Of a stretch of 64,000 bases of DNA, positions 1 through 18,771 are shown one piece after another (position 1 is the first letter of the stretch; each line of letters begins with the position of its first letter). The notes beneath the pieces were generated by a model. The model was not told the DNA's origin. It made no database searches and was given only the letters and a program-made list of their open reading frames with translations. The stretch lies in the NCBI GenBank assembly GCA_013399115.1, contig VXAA01007177.1, forward strand, positions 606,378 through 670,377, written 5' to 3'. Origin of the DNA: Anseranas semipalmata. Its lineage: Eukaryota > Chordata > Aves > Anseriformes > Anseranatidae. The translations under genes were made by a program, and so were the position numbers.

Positions 1-6588
<6,588 letters not shown>

Positions 6589-9111
6589 CTAAACAGAAAA
6601 AGAAAAAGGTTTCTAGAGAATCAGCAATCATGCTTAAAATTAATTTTTGAAAGGAAAACTTAAAATTTCAAGACATTACAGTGGTTTTGTTTAGGTGGCT
6701 TTAATAATATTTAACGTTTTGGTAAATTAGGTAAAAATAGTATCGATTCAATATGCCAATTAAATATAGTTCAGAATACATCAGAGCAGTTCTTACTGAA
6801 CTACTATTTTTAATTCACCTTGTTTTGCATAAAGTAAGGTTTTCTAGTATCTGATCAAGCATATACCTGAAAGCAATGATCAGCTGGCCCCAAACACAAT
6901 GGATTTTATGACCTCAAATTAAGTGCAGCAATGGAAGTAACCTACACCTAAGAACCCATGTTAATTATATCCACAAATACAAACGTTAGCATCTTATTCA
7001 ATCACTTCATCTATTTGCAATGCTAAGCAAGGTATAAAGAAAAAACAAACCGCTAATGCTGTCTTTTTTTTCTTTTTTTAAGAAAGTGAAAAAAGGATGT
7101 CTCAAGAACAAATTCAATTGAAGCTGTTAGATTTTACTTATCTCAGACTACTTTAGTAATTCCCACATCATGGGTAGTCATAGCTAGCAGCAAATCAAGA
7201 TGAAAGATACTTCTAATGATACCCCCCCCCNGACATGTAGCTTCCAACTACAAATTATAATATTCTGTAGACTTTGTAAACAAAAATAGTCAAGGAGATT
7301 CTGGTAAAATGTCAACCATATTGTAAACTCCCAAACAAATTATCCTTTCCAGAGGTCATTGAGACTGCTGAACACACAATTTTTCCTATGCATTAACAAC
7401 ATTATAGTGTAAAATGATCTATCAAACAGTCAGTGGGCAATACAAAGCATTGCTAAATAATTCAGTGCTCAGGTTTACATCAGATACACAGCAAAAGGTT
7501 ACCTTTACTACCTTCTACACGTTTTTATATAAAATTTGCTCACAAAGAAAATTAATCACATCTTTTTAACTGTAATGAACTCCCATTTTAAATTTACCCG
7601 AAATGCCAGGCAGCACACTGTAAAATGACAAGTACAAACAAATGTACGTAGCTAATTATTATACCTACATATATTTAAACTGCCTAGGTACATAGATGTT
7701 CACAATTTACCAGTTATCACACTCCTAGAACACTCACTCGAAGTTAAGTCTATCTTCACATTTTTTTCAACATACAAAATCTGTAGGATTACATATTTCA
7801 TTTCATTCATTACATATTTCATTTAATTCATGGAGCAGAGTTTCATGACTGCTCAGCACAGAAATTACAAGTACAGGTCACACAGCATTGTCTTTTCTCA
7901 CCCAGTGCCTAGTATCTCTAAATCACCTACTGCCCCAGTAACTGTTTCAACGTACATTCAGAGATGAGGATTACAATTTATAGCTTTTTTCCCCCAGCTG
8001 AAAAGATCATAGACCATTGTCAGACATTGGCCGTTAACTTACCTAGCAAGTAATTCCTTCTCATTTTAAAAACTCTCTCTCTGCTCTAGGTTCTTGGATA
8101 AAGGATGTCAAGAACTCTATTTCCTAGAAAAAGAGTTAACACAAAGATCAACTTTAAAAAACAAATGAGATTTGATTGTCTGTTCTACAGAAAACAAGAA
8201 TTCCAAAGTCTTGCATATGGCAAATTTTATTTGTTAATGGCTCACCAAAACACACTCAACTGGAGCTCCATAAATATTATTAGCTCTTTATATTTTATAG
8301 CTGAAATTGGCAGACCTACTATATTCACCATACAATTTGATTTATTTCACTACTGAAACCATCTATCTTATTTCTGTTTTGGTACCTTAGATTAATTTGA
8401 AAACATAAAGAAAAGTTCAGACAGCATAATACCACAATTATTTTCTACGAAGATAATTCCAATGCCTTCATAAGGCCTACATGACCCTAATACATCTAAA
8501 AAACACACAGACGTAAAATATTATATTTATCTGGAATTATATTAATCATGACAGCATTCATATCTAAGTCAACTATCAGCGGAGATGGCAAAAGTGGCTC
8601 AACTGTTCTGAAAAAACCATGCACAATACTATGGATACAACAAGACACGAGGATCCTCCTAACTTCCAGAAATAACCTTAGTATTGGAATCAGTGGACAA
8701 AAAGATTTCCTTTTAAACCTCACCTAACTTGAACTTAGTCTGGCAGGACATGAAATACGGGTTGCATGCTATTTTAAAAGTAACCACTTTTCAATCAGCC
8801 TTTAAAGTTGAAAACAACCTAAAGTTACACGTGGACTTCAAAGTAATTTAAACTTCTTTCCTAAAACTCTTTATTCGCAGTATTTATAAGGCCCAAAGAT
8901 TTCCCATTCGTTATTCCCACCTTCAGCGGTAGTTAGGAAACAGCTGGTGCTGCGTTTTGTTCTCTAGGGCCAAAGCACAAACTCCCATGATCACTAACAT
9001 TTTCCGCGTTTCTTTCTTTCTCTATACAACGGTTTAGCTTCATTAGATAGCGCGCAGTGAAGCTAGCAGTTAAGCAAGAACATACAGGAGAGTAGCTGCA
9101 GGTACGCAGCC

Positions 9112-9310
9112 TTGTTCATAGCTGTCCCAGCCGCCACCCGGCGCGTCCCAGCCACAGCCCGCTGGGCTGCGCCATCAAGAGGCCAGCCAGCAGCCCGAAG
9201 CACTGGCGGCTTGCTGCGCACCTCTGCCTTGCTGCCTCCAGGTCGGGGCTCCCCAGCACATGGGCTGGGGTGCAGAGCCGGGGCACCCGCACACGAGGGT
9301 TCGTGAGCTG
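9112..9310. other. GC-rich, CpG-bearing patch inside HEATR5A intron 1
   Basis: About 200 bases that are clearly richer in G+C and CpG than the AT-rich flanks, lying directly before a CR1 tail. It has open frames on both strands, but neither resembles a known protein. It could be a small unmethylated CpG islet, part of an older repeat, or an intronic regulatory element. I cannot tell which. Confidence 0.35.
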
Positions 9311-9339
9311 GTTCTTTACTGAGCCCTGTGACAGGGCGG

Positions 9340-9592
9340 AATACAAGAAACGAGTATCACAAGTTGAAACAGGGAAGGTTCCAACTGGGTAGAAGAAAAA
9401 AGGTTTTCAGGATTTTAAGGGTTATCAGCCACTGGGACTGGTGTTGAGAGGGTACAGAGCCTTTGCCCTTGGGGGTTTTCTAAGACTGCCCTAAACAACC
9501 CAGCCTGAATTCAGTTAACCTTTCTTTGAGCAAAAGGTTCACCAAAAGACCTCCTAAGGTACCTTCCAACTTGGATGAGCGTACATTCTGCC
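9340..9592 (+). mobile_element. CR1 LINE, 3' end fragment
   Basis: The order of segments matches the conserved 3' tail of chicken-repeat-1 LINEs: a CACAAGTTGAAACAGGGA-like segment, a stretch like TTTTC…GTTATCAGCCACTGGGAC, GGGGGTTTTCTAAGACT, a TTTGAGCAAAAGGTT segment, then AAAGACCTCCTAAGGTACC and TTCCAACTTGGATG. It is 5'-truncated, as most copies are, and quite diverged. CR1 is the dominant LINE of birds and other reptiles. The assignment is by recall of the consensus, not by alignment. Confidence 0.75.
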
Positions 9593-12039
9593 ACCTATCC
9601 TGCTCACAACTCACACTATCAACATATAGGAACTATCCTGTTAATATCAGTCAAAGATAAAAGTTTGTATTGTGAAGCTATTCTGTTTTTTTTTTTTTTG
9701 TTAGGATTTGCATAAGCTAAATTAAAAAAGAAAAATGTTGTAGTGTAGTTGCCAATCTTTGTAATGAATGCCTGCTACCATAGCTAGAAATGCTAGCATT
9801 TCTCAAAGCAAAGACTGCATCATGCTTCTGAATTACAAAGGCTGATTGTTCATTATACAAGATTTAGTTTTGCAGAAACTGAGAACTGCCAGTGCAGCAA
9901 ACAATCACAGACCTCATCTTTCCAGTTCTGGCTAGCAAGCAAGCTTTGGTTCCACAAAGCTATGCACAAAACAGTCTATTCCCCAATCCCTTCAAAAAAA
10001 CATGTCCCGAACACCTACCGAAACACCCTTTAAAGAGTAGTAAGCCTGCACAGCAGCTTTAAAAGTAATTAAAAAAAAAAAAGGGACACAGACATACAAT
10101 GTTCTGAGAACAAAGGTGAGAACGTAGGGAATCAAATTTTTACTACAGCATACTGGTTCTGCAGTCGCACCGCAGAGCAATGCAGAAGGCATGGTGCTTA
10201 CCAGACTATGCAAAACAGAAAATAAGCACAGAATGTGGAGAAGAGCTGGGAGTAATTAATATTAAATATAACCTTGTTGTGCGCACAAGATGTTACTAGG
10301 CAATTTCTAAGCGCAGAAGGAAACATCAAACTGGAACGTATACACCTGACATGGGTGCAACTCTGCTCTAATTAGAGGCATGGCGTAGCCATGTGGTAGG
10401 CCAGGCCAACACCATGAACAACCAAATGTTACACCAGCCGGGGCTGGAGTTACTTTCTTGAACATCCTAACACGCTAGTGAATTGAAGCAAGTACAATCT
10501 AAGAATGTAAAGATGCATCCCTATTTACACAAAACCCCTGCTTTAAAATGTTGAGTTATTTGACAGTCCCTTGACATTCTTCTTTCCCCCTGGTGTTATG
10601 ATTTTGATCTTTCTCAATCTGAAACAGAAATCTGGAAAAATAAATGTGAAATTTCATTGAATGAAAAACCATGCCATCAACAAAAAGACATAAATGGCTG
10701 ATAAAAAAAAAAAAAGATGGTACTGTAAGATCTCAGTTTCCTAGCTAGTATGATATGCAATTCTTTTTTTTTATTTAGATTTAAAAGAAAAAGTAATATA
10801 AGATTTACTTTCCCATCAGTGCTCCAAGAGCAGATCGAACAAAAATCCCTATTTTTCCCCCCATGAGCTAGGTTCATTTTATTTTACACGTAAACTGTGC
10901 TACAAAACTGTCACAGAGATTTACTGGATAAAGCAGAAGTTGCTCCTACTCATTACTGACAAAATTTTTTTCATTTGCTGACTGGCAATTTGGCAAGCAG
11001 AATTTTTTTTAGGACTGATAGAAAAGAGCTCAGAAGAGCTTAGAAAATGCACTATATGGAATGTTGTCCTGTAAAGTGGAAGGAATATAGGATGAATCAA
11101 ACATTAAAAGGCAAAGCAACTGAGTTTCGAAATTTCCCGATAAATGACATCAAAAAGGGACTTGTAGTCTTTAAAAAAAGAAAAAAAAAGGATGACTGAA
11201 CCACTGTAGGACCCATCTGAATAGCTTCCTTTAGCAACTGCCTTTAAAATATGAGAACCAACAGATCACCCATTACAAAGTTATAACAGCAAAAAAACCC
11301 TAGCTGAAATTCAAAACAGATATATTATGTGTATCAAGCTTCTTCTGAGATAGCTAATCTCATGTTTTAAAGGCTGAGGGAAGTAGTCCAGGGACAACTA
11401 ACTGTATTTGTTTCACATGCAAGTCTAAGACAGGAATGAATAAACTGCAAATGAAAAATTATGAACAGTAGGGACAACTTAATGAACTTCACTTTTCCCC
11501 TTCCTTCCAGCCCATAGTATACTTTGTTTCTGTTTAAAAAAAAAAAAAAAGAAACAACAACAACAAAACAAAAACAAAAAGATTGTCTGCAATAAAGCAG
11601 ACTCCTAGCCAATTTCTCACTAAAAAAAAAGAAGCCGTTAATTATGACTCATCATTTCAAGGAAGATCAGCAACAGCAATGGAAACTACCACACAGCATG
11701 AGCAGGTATTTACAAATTTTTCTTAAGATTTCTCACATTTGATGTAACATTGTTAAAGATGTGCTGCTCTAACAGAAATCTGCCTAACCTGAGCTATCTG
11801 CGCGCAATACTTGCATAAGGATCTAGCATACAATACCACGTAGAGAAGAAAAGAGCTGTGTAATTTACCCTAATAATAATTATTTATATTTTTCTATTTT
11901 CACAGGTATTATAATAATTCTGCATTAAATCTGATATTAAACAAAGATCATAAATCTGTGGATTCACTTTTGTCAAAGTCTAGCAGGGAAGTAAGAAGGA
12001 CATGATTCTTCTAAGAAGTGATCACTGTTACTTATTATC

Positions 12040-12093
12040 AGTAATGAGTAATAGTAAAAAAATGAGTAACAGTAATGAGTAATAGTAAAAAAT
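12040..12093. repeat. 30-base tandem repeat, nearly two copies
   Basis: The unit beginning CAGTAATGAGTAATAGT is repeated with a period of 30 bases at 12040 and 12070. It lies within HEATR5A intron 1. Confidence 0.7.
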
Positions 12094-15000
12094 AACCATT
12101 AATAATTACCAGTATTTTCCTAACAGCTGCCACTGGGCTGACTATACAATCAATGTCACATTCACCACACTGCCAGAAAAACAGAGCTGAAGCACATTCA
12201 CTGGCTCCAGGTTGTCCTTCAATGCGATGCAAGGGGTATTTTAACTGACTTCATGTTTTTTTTTCTCCTTAGAATGCAAGCTTTATCATCATCTACCTAA
12301 CAAGCAAACCATTATTTAAGATAAAGTCTTCCAGCCTGACACATTTCGTTATAGTCATTAACAGTTCAGATCAATTTTACTCCTGCAGCACTGTTTTAAA
12401 AGTTTAATGGGATGATCGTTACCCGCGCATCTGAGCTAACAGTATGACAAGACGATCGATGCCTAAGCTTATTTTAAGCACTTGCACATAGCTGTTTAGA
12501 CTGTCTTCAAAACATAAACAGAATTTCTACCCAACTCCCTCAGGCTTACTTCTGACAAGAGAAACTTAGGAGGATGTTTCTTTTTGCTGTCTGGGCCAAA
12601 GACCACCTCAAAGCACCAGCCAAATTCAGCTGCTAATGAGTGAAAATTAGCCCAAAGTGAAAATCCAATAGTTACAGTGTGTTTTCTGTGCTAGTAGGCA
12701 CTGGGGGCTGGTGAAGGCAAAAAGTGCAGGAACAAACTCACAGTAACTTCAGAAGGGGGACCTGCTTGCCCAGGGAACGAGGGATGGAGTTATCTTCAGC
12801 TATAACTTAGCTAGGAGTTACAGTACACACAGAAATCATCTAATCCAAATAAACTACAGTGATAGAATTGTAAGAGTTTGATAAGATGTAAATCTGATTA
12901 TTTCGGGGCCAGGAACTGAAATCACAGCTCGTATCAGCTTGGACTTTAAACACTGAAAATACTACTGAAGTGGGAATATTCAACTGCTATATAAAGATAT
13001 TTAGGATTACTTGGAAGACAGAGCAGTCTGCAGTCTTTCTTTACTTAGTGACTTCCACAAACTATTTCCAACAAACACACAGAAACAGAGTCTGCCTCAC
13101 AAACCTTCAGAAGGAGAAACAAAAGCTAAATAAGTGTCAACATAGATACATTAGTACTCCAATATCTTTTGTGTGGCATCATCCTCAGCATTAAGCTAAC
13201 TTGTGCCTTGTCTCGAGATACAGCAGCCTTCCAGTTTCTGCTCCACGGAGCCCTGTGAAGCAATGGCAGGTGCCTGCTGTGTCCCAGCATACATTCACCG
13301 CTCCGTCCACATTTTACATTCAGCAGTGCTAATCATTCTTGTCCTCTCATTCACCAGAAGAAAAGTTCAGAATTTCATGTACCCTCTCACTGCTCGCTTT
13401 CACATAATTTCAAAGAATACAGACAAACACGTTTAGGGCATTTCAGCACCAAAAGCACTGGTATACCGAATTGATTATAGCTTTGAAGAGGGGAACTATG
13501 AAGTGGTTATGAAACAAGAGCCTAGTCTTTAAAAGCATACGCATACACACTTGAATTAAGCAGTAATCAGTCTCATCAACGTAGACGAAATTTCTCCCTG
13601 GCATCAAATAGACTTGATAGCTTTTCATTCAAAATTAATGTCCTGCCATGAGAATGCAGGATTCTTGCATTCTTTGCAAAATATTTTGCAGTGTTATGCA
13701 AAGGTATTTTGCAAAGATATTTTACAATGTTATGTTATATTGGTCAGCAGTGGGAAATTCGAAGCTAAGCATACCAAAGATACAACTGACAGAGATGATC
13801 AACAGTGGTATGCAAGAAAAGGCCACAAGACATTACAAGAGCACACCCCAGAGCACACAGAAAAAGAATACTAGGCCACAGAGGAGAAGGTCCAAGATTT
13901 TAAGACTTTTAAATCAAGTAGAACTGTAAATATTAATATCAGATTTTAAGTGCACTACCATGTGAAAAACATGTACCAGAAATTAAATCTCACAGCTGAG
14001 TACTCGCACGTTATAATGCACGTTTGGTGTTATGAAGGGATGCAATTCCACTCACAAATCAAATTATCTTCCTTCTAAAATAAAAATATGCATCACATCA
14101 CTTCCATCACATGATTATCCAAAATAGCAAAAAGTAATGAAGAATCTTACCAATGAGTTGGATTAAGAGCAATGAAAAATAACAGATCATTACACAACCA
14201 TCCATCTTCCCTAATTTACTGCTGAAAATTTCAGACTGGAACAACCTCCAGTCATGTTGTATACAATTATTCAGCTTAGAAACATGATTCTGAAATCAGA
14301 GATGGTGAAACAAGATGTCTCTCTTTCAGGCTCACTGCTTAACAGCGTTCTGGAAGAAGCAATTTGCCTGAGGAAAACAATGCATCTATTCTATCAATGA
14401 ATATTTGGCGGCATTTACACAGGTACTTACTAAATATGTAATTCAAGTGCATCTTCCTATATTGCACATTCCATGTAGGTTTTGCCATTTTCACAGAACA
14501 TTTGATGCTGTGCTAAAGAACAAATATCACACAGCCCAAACAGAATTTTTGTATTCTTAACTACTTTCAACCATGTTGCAAAGCCAAAAGGCTGTGTTTT
14601 GATGCTTTATGAACAAAGGTGCTCATACAAAGTACTTGTTACCTCCCAGTAGGAACCTTTCCAAACTACTGATTTTCTAGCCAGGCTTAGCAAAATGCTT
14701 ATCAAATGTTCTTGATTTCCAAATTTCAGAAGAGTCACCCTACCTGAAAAAGCAGTAAAGCTTAAACGCAATAAAGACCTAAATGAAATCTACCAGAATC
14801 CTTGTTTGGGGCTTGCTGTTTTAGAAAATATTCACACAAAGAATGTGACCACCCACAACCCTCATACATAACAGTGGCATCGGTAAGAATTACAACACAA
14901 TATACATTTGCTGAAGTGTGAAAGAAACAACAAGGCAATGTCTTCTGGGAATGCTGAATAATTTCTGTGAAGTTTTGAGGACAAAGCTCAGTATGACGAG

Positions 15001-17299
15001 AGAAAAAAAAATACCCTGAAAAATGTGCCTGGAAATACAATCACTATTTTAGCAATGCAAAGTATTCAAGACATTTTTGAAAACATAGGTATTGGAAGAC
15101 ATTCATTCACCGTGCCAAACAGTACTTATAATTTGCTTCCATGTTTATTATAATCACTTCATTCTCTATTTCCACTTGACAAGAACTATTCCAGGAAACA
15201 AAAAAAGAGAGCTACATTCAGTTATTGAGAAATGTAAACCAGCCATTTCCTGAGCTCCACAGCAGGCGCTGCTGGCCCTCTCTTCCCCCTGGCACCCACA
15301 ACTCCTGACTAGTTCAGCTCATTTCTGAAAGTTTAAGTCAAAAGAGAAACTTTGCTCCATTACAAGGACCTCAGAACATTACTTAATTTTCATGCAACCT
15401 TGCAAACTGCATATAAGTAATTAATAAATGCTTCTAATAGTTAGAAAAAACAGTATCGTGTCTGGCAAGGCTGACTCTGACAAAGTGAGTTTAGAAGATT
15501 TTTTTCCCAAAGCATTGGTTAACTAAACTTCAAAAAGCAGTAACTAACTTCAGTCAGTATAAAAATGCACACAATGTTTTTTTTTTTATTTATTCAGAGG
15601 TTTGAAAACTGGCGTGATAGCAAGGCAAGTGCATAAAAATCAGAAAAGCATAAACACTGATGTAAATCCTAAAAATAATTTCAATATGTCTGAACATTGC
15701 TTTATTCTTGACAATATTGTAGACGATATTGTTTTTCTAATACAGACAAAATACAACAAACTGAATATACTGGCATGCTTTTCTGTCACAATGAGGGAGT
15801 TTTGTGAAATTAAATTATTTGTTAAAATGTTAAATTGGCTTATAGTAGGTGAAGGCTGATTTTAGCTACCAATCTTCCATTAAGGTATATACTGAATCCA
15901 GTCTAGCTTGGCACTAAATTAAACCAGAGCAAATTTTTGCTAAACATCTCCTGAAATCCTGAAGAAGTGTATTTGTTTTTCCTGAAAATCATTATGTCTA
16001 TCACAGTAGTAGCTTATTTAGTGCTACAACTAGCCTTCAACTGTACTGAAATACACCAACACAGAAATTTAGCAGCAGAAGCCCTCACAGGTGCAGCCTC
16101 TCCAGGAGACTTGTTTGGCAGATCAGAGACCACTATCGGCATAAATCACTGACAGACATCACTGCAATGGTTCATTCTCTAGATAGTTTAAATGTCTATT
16201 CCACAAAGAAAACTCCAGAACAGCTCAGAAAAAGAAGTGTAACTGCACAGAGATGTCATGCTTTCTTGGTTTGCAGTGCAGATATAATTCATGTCTTTTT
16301 TTACAGTTCTGCTTCCCGAAAAATGGCAAGAACTGCAATGGTAAAAACTGAATAGAACAAACATCCCACAGCCTAAAAATGCTCTTGTGAGAAGGTGTTT
16401 CTAGCCTTCTGCTTCATTGGGATGTTCTGCATTTTAAAAGAGAAGACCATCCTGCATTCACTAACAAAGTTTTTTGTGTGTTGGGATATAAAATTAGTCA
16501 GTAACTCATGTATTTTAGTGGCAATATAACCAATCCTGTGCTCAAGAATCAAGCCAATTTTTCAATCTCTCAACAGACTTAGTGTAACATTAAGCTGCCC
16601 CCCCTTCATTGTTTCAAACCATCAGGAAAAGGGGGGGAGAAAAAAAAGCACCCAACTTCCTTCAGTACACAACCAGAAGTAATCTATCCTCCGTGTCTCA
16701 GTTGTTATTTCACACATGAGTTCCGAGTATTACATACCATGACGAAACACACCACGCAGCAAAACACCAAAACATGCAATGCAGCGTGACTATTACTGAA
16801 GACAGGAAAAATATTTCTGGCATGTAAGATTAAAATAAAAGTTCAATAGAACTTACAGTGACAGCTACAAACATTTCATTCCATAAATATTAACCCAAAC
16901 TTAACAAAAAAAAATTACAGTGGATTCGAACTTCTAAAAACATCAAAGTTCATGTATAGAAGCACAAAACCGAACTCATCTCTATGTGCCTTCCTCGTCT
17001 CTCATCGCCCGTCCACCCACATCTCAAGAAACTTTACCCTTCTTTAAAATAAATGCAAGATACCGGTTTCTCTCTCCTCATTCCAAAACGCCAACAGCCG
17101 TGCACCTCAGCAGCTCGCTCTTCCCTCTACGAAGCTCTTGCCGCTCACACAGCACATAGACGTGCTGGTTGTCCTACCCGGACAGCCAGGAATTCCAAAA
17201 CGCAAACGCCAGCAACATTTTTGCACACTGGAGTTTCCAACAGCAGTGCCCTACTCCCAAAATATTCTCAACAGAAAAGATGTTTGAAAAGATCAGGTC

Positions 17300-18260
17300 A
17301 GCGCCTCAAACCGCGCACGCTCACCGCACGGCAACGCCGACCCCGTCCCCGCAGTGCCGGTATCCGCACCGACCGACACCGGGCAAACCGCCAGCCTCAC
17401 CCGCCCCGCGGCTCCTTGCGGCTCCGGCCGGGGCTCCAGCGAAACCGCCGCTCCCCTGCCCCCTCCCCGTGAGGCAGGGGCCGTTGGGCGGCGGTGAGGG
17501 AGCCCGGAAGCCCGGCGGCCGCCGCGGGGGGCGGCTCTCGAGTCCGCTCGGCTGCCGTCCCGGCCGCCGCCTCCGGCTGCGGGTGAGGGAGCGCCTCTCA
17601 CGCGCGGCCCCAGCCCCCCGGCGGGCTCCCCCCGGCGCTTCTGCCCCCGCCCCTCTCCNNNNNNNNNNNNNNNNNNNNNNNNNNNNNNNNNNNNNNNNNN
17701 NNNNNNNNNNNNNNNNNNNNNNNNNNNNNNNNNNNNNNNNNNNNNNNNNNNNNNNNNNNNNNNNNNNNNNNNNNNNNNNNNNNNNNNNNNNNNNNNNNNN
17801 NNNNNNNNNNNNNNNNNNNNNNNNNNNNNNNNNNNNNNNNNNNNNNNNNNNNNNNNNNNNNNNNNNNNNNNNNNNNNNNNNNNNNNNNNNNNNNNNNNNN
17901 NNNNNNNNNNNNNNNNNNNNNNNNNNNNNNNNNNNNNNNNNNNNNNNNNNNNNNNNNNNNNNNNNNNNNNNNNNNNNNNNNNNNNNNNNNNNNNNNNNNN
18001 NNNNNNNNNNNNNNNNNNNNNNNNNNNNNNNNNNNNNNNNAGCCGCCGCCGGCGCGGGAGGGAGGTGCCGTTGCTCAGGGCTGTGCAATCGGGTCCGGAG
18101 CCATCGAGCGCCCGCCGTGGCCGGCGCGGGCCTCGGCGCTCCAGGGCCGAGCGAAAAGGGCGGGAGCGGCGCGGGCGGGCGCCGAGCTTGAAGGGATCCG
18201 TGAGGTAAAGCGGTGCCCTGGTGCCGGGGGACCTGGCTCTGGTCGGCATCGTTCTCGCTC
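17300..18260. promoter_or_regulatory. CpG island, probable HEATR5A promoter (minus) with possible divergent transcription (plus)
   Basis: Very GC- and CpG-rich on both sides of a 382-base N gap at 17659–18040. GC-box-like GGGCGGG motifs occur near 18158. On the minus strand, donors after GGGGCGG (GTGAGG, near 17400) and after CGTGCG (GTGAGC, near 17324) could end the non-coding first exon of HEATR5A that splices to 6588. On the plus strand a donor GAG|GTAAAG lies at 18204/18205. The transcription start itself is probably hidden in the gap. The ORFs that cross this gap are artefacts. Confidence 0.7.
17659..18040. other. Assembly gap (382 N)
   Basis: A run of N in the core of the GC-rich island. 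Its length may be an estimate, so reading frames across it mean nothing. Confidence 0.95.
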
Positions 18261-18270
18261 CATCCCACAG

Positions 18271-18517
18271 GTGCCCATCTGCACTTCATGGCAAGGGCTG
18301 GGGCTCCTTTGCACCGCACCAGTACAGCAGCAGTAACATCCAGTCTATATTCCTAATCATTTGCCAGATCCAGCATATGCAAGAGTTACAATTACACTTG
18401 GGGTTCAGCAGTATAAATTTGAACCCAAATCAAGATCACCGAGTCATTCTGTACCTTACCGATGAGGTGGGACATAGACTCTTGCGGGTTTCTCACCTGT
18501 TGTGTTCTACTGAACAG
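18271..18517 (+). ncRNA. Candidate exon of a transcript divergent from HEATR5A
   Basis: A pyrimidine-rich acceptor (CTCCATCCCACAG) ends at 18270 and a good donor (AACAG|GTATGC) follows 18517, giving a 247-base candidate exon 70 bases downstream of the CpG island edge. One frame is open across all of it, but it has no ATG near its beginning and the peptide matches nothing I know. A divergent long non-coding RNA is the simplest reading. The predicted upstream intron (18205–18270, 66 bases) would be very short. The evidence is splice-site pattern only. Confidence 0.25.
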
Positions 18518-18750
18518 GTATGCCAACTGAAGGATGTTGATGTGTCATAGGGAATTACTCCCGTCCTTGAAAATTTTCATAAATGAATTCACTGGTTATG
18601 TGAAAAATTCTGTTGAGGGAATGTTCTTTCCTGCACTCTGTCTTCAGAGTTGAAGATCTGTCATACTAAAGGGAAAACATATATCTCAGCCATTTTTCAG
18701 TTAAAAATCTTATTATAGTTTTGTGGCTGATGCCCAGCTCTGTCAGGATA

Positions 18751-18771
18751 TGTGTGTGTGTGTGTATATAT
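18751..18771. repeat. TG/TA microsatellite
   Basis: Alternating TG repeats run into TA repeats. Confidence 0.85.

Larger units (their letters stand above)
6589..17300 (-). other. HEATR5A: HEATR5A first intron (5' UTR intron)
   Basis: About 10.7 kb between the 5' UTR acceptor at 6589 and the CpG island at 17.3 kb. It is AT-rich and has no recognisable coding exon. It holds a C9 run with a single N at 7231, a small GC-rich patch at 9112–9310, a CR1 tail at 9340–9592, a 30-base tandem repeat near 12040, and many A/T homopolymers. I judged its small ORFs to be chance. Confidence 0.6.

Noticed and set aside
13614..13929. Two overlapping 86- and 93-residue plus-strand ORFs with repeated TTTTGCA motifs.
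   Set aside because: They overlap a local AT-rich direct repeat in different frames and resemble no protein.
16915..16935. GTTCGAATCC on the minus strand, like a tRNA T-loop, followed by a T run.
   Set aside because: The five-base T stem does not pair, and no D arm, anticodon arm or acceptor stem can be built around it.
17169..18319. Long ORFs of over 300 codons on both strands at 17.2–18.3 kb.
   Set aside because: Most of each is the N gap read as X, and the flanks are GC-rich chance frames of a CpG island. Similar gap-spanning frames at 35.6–36.1 kb and 51.8–52.5 kb were dropped for the same reason.
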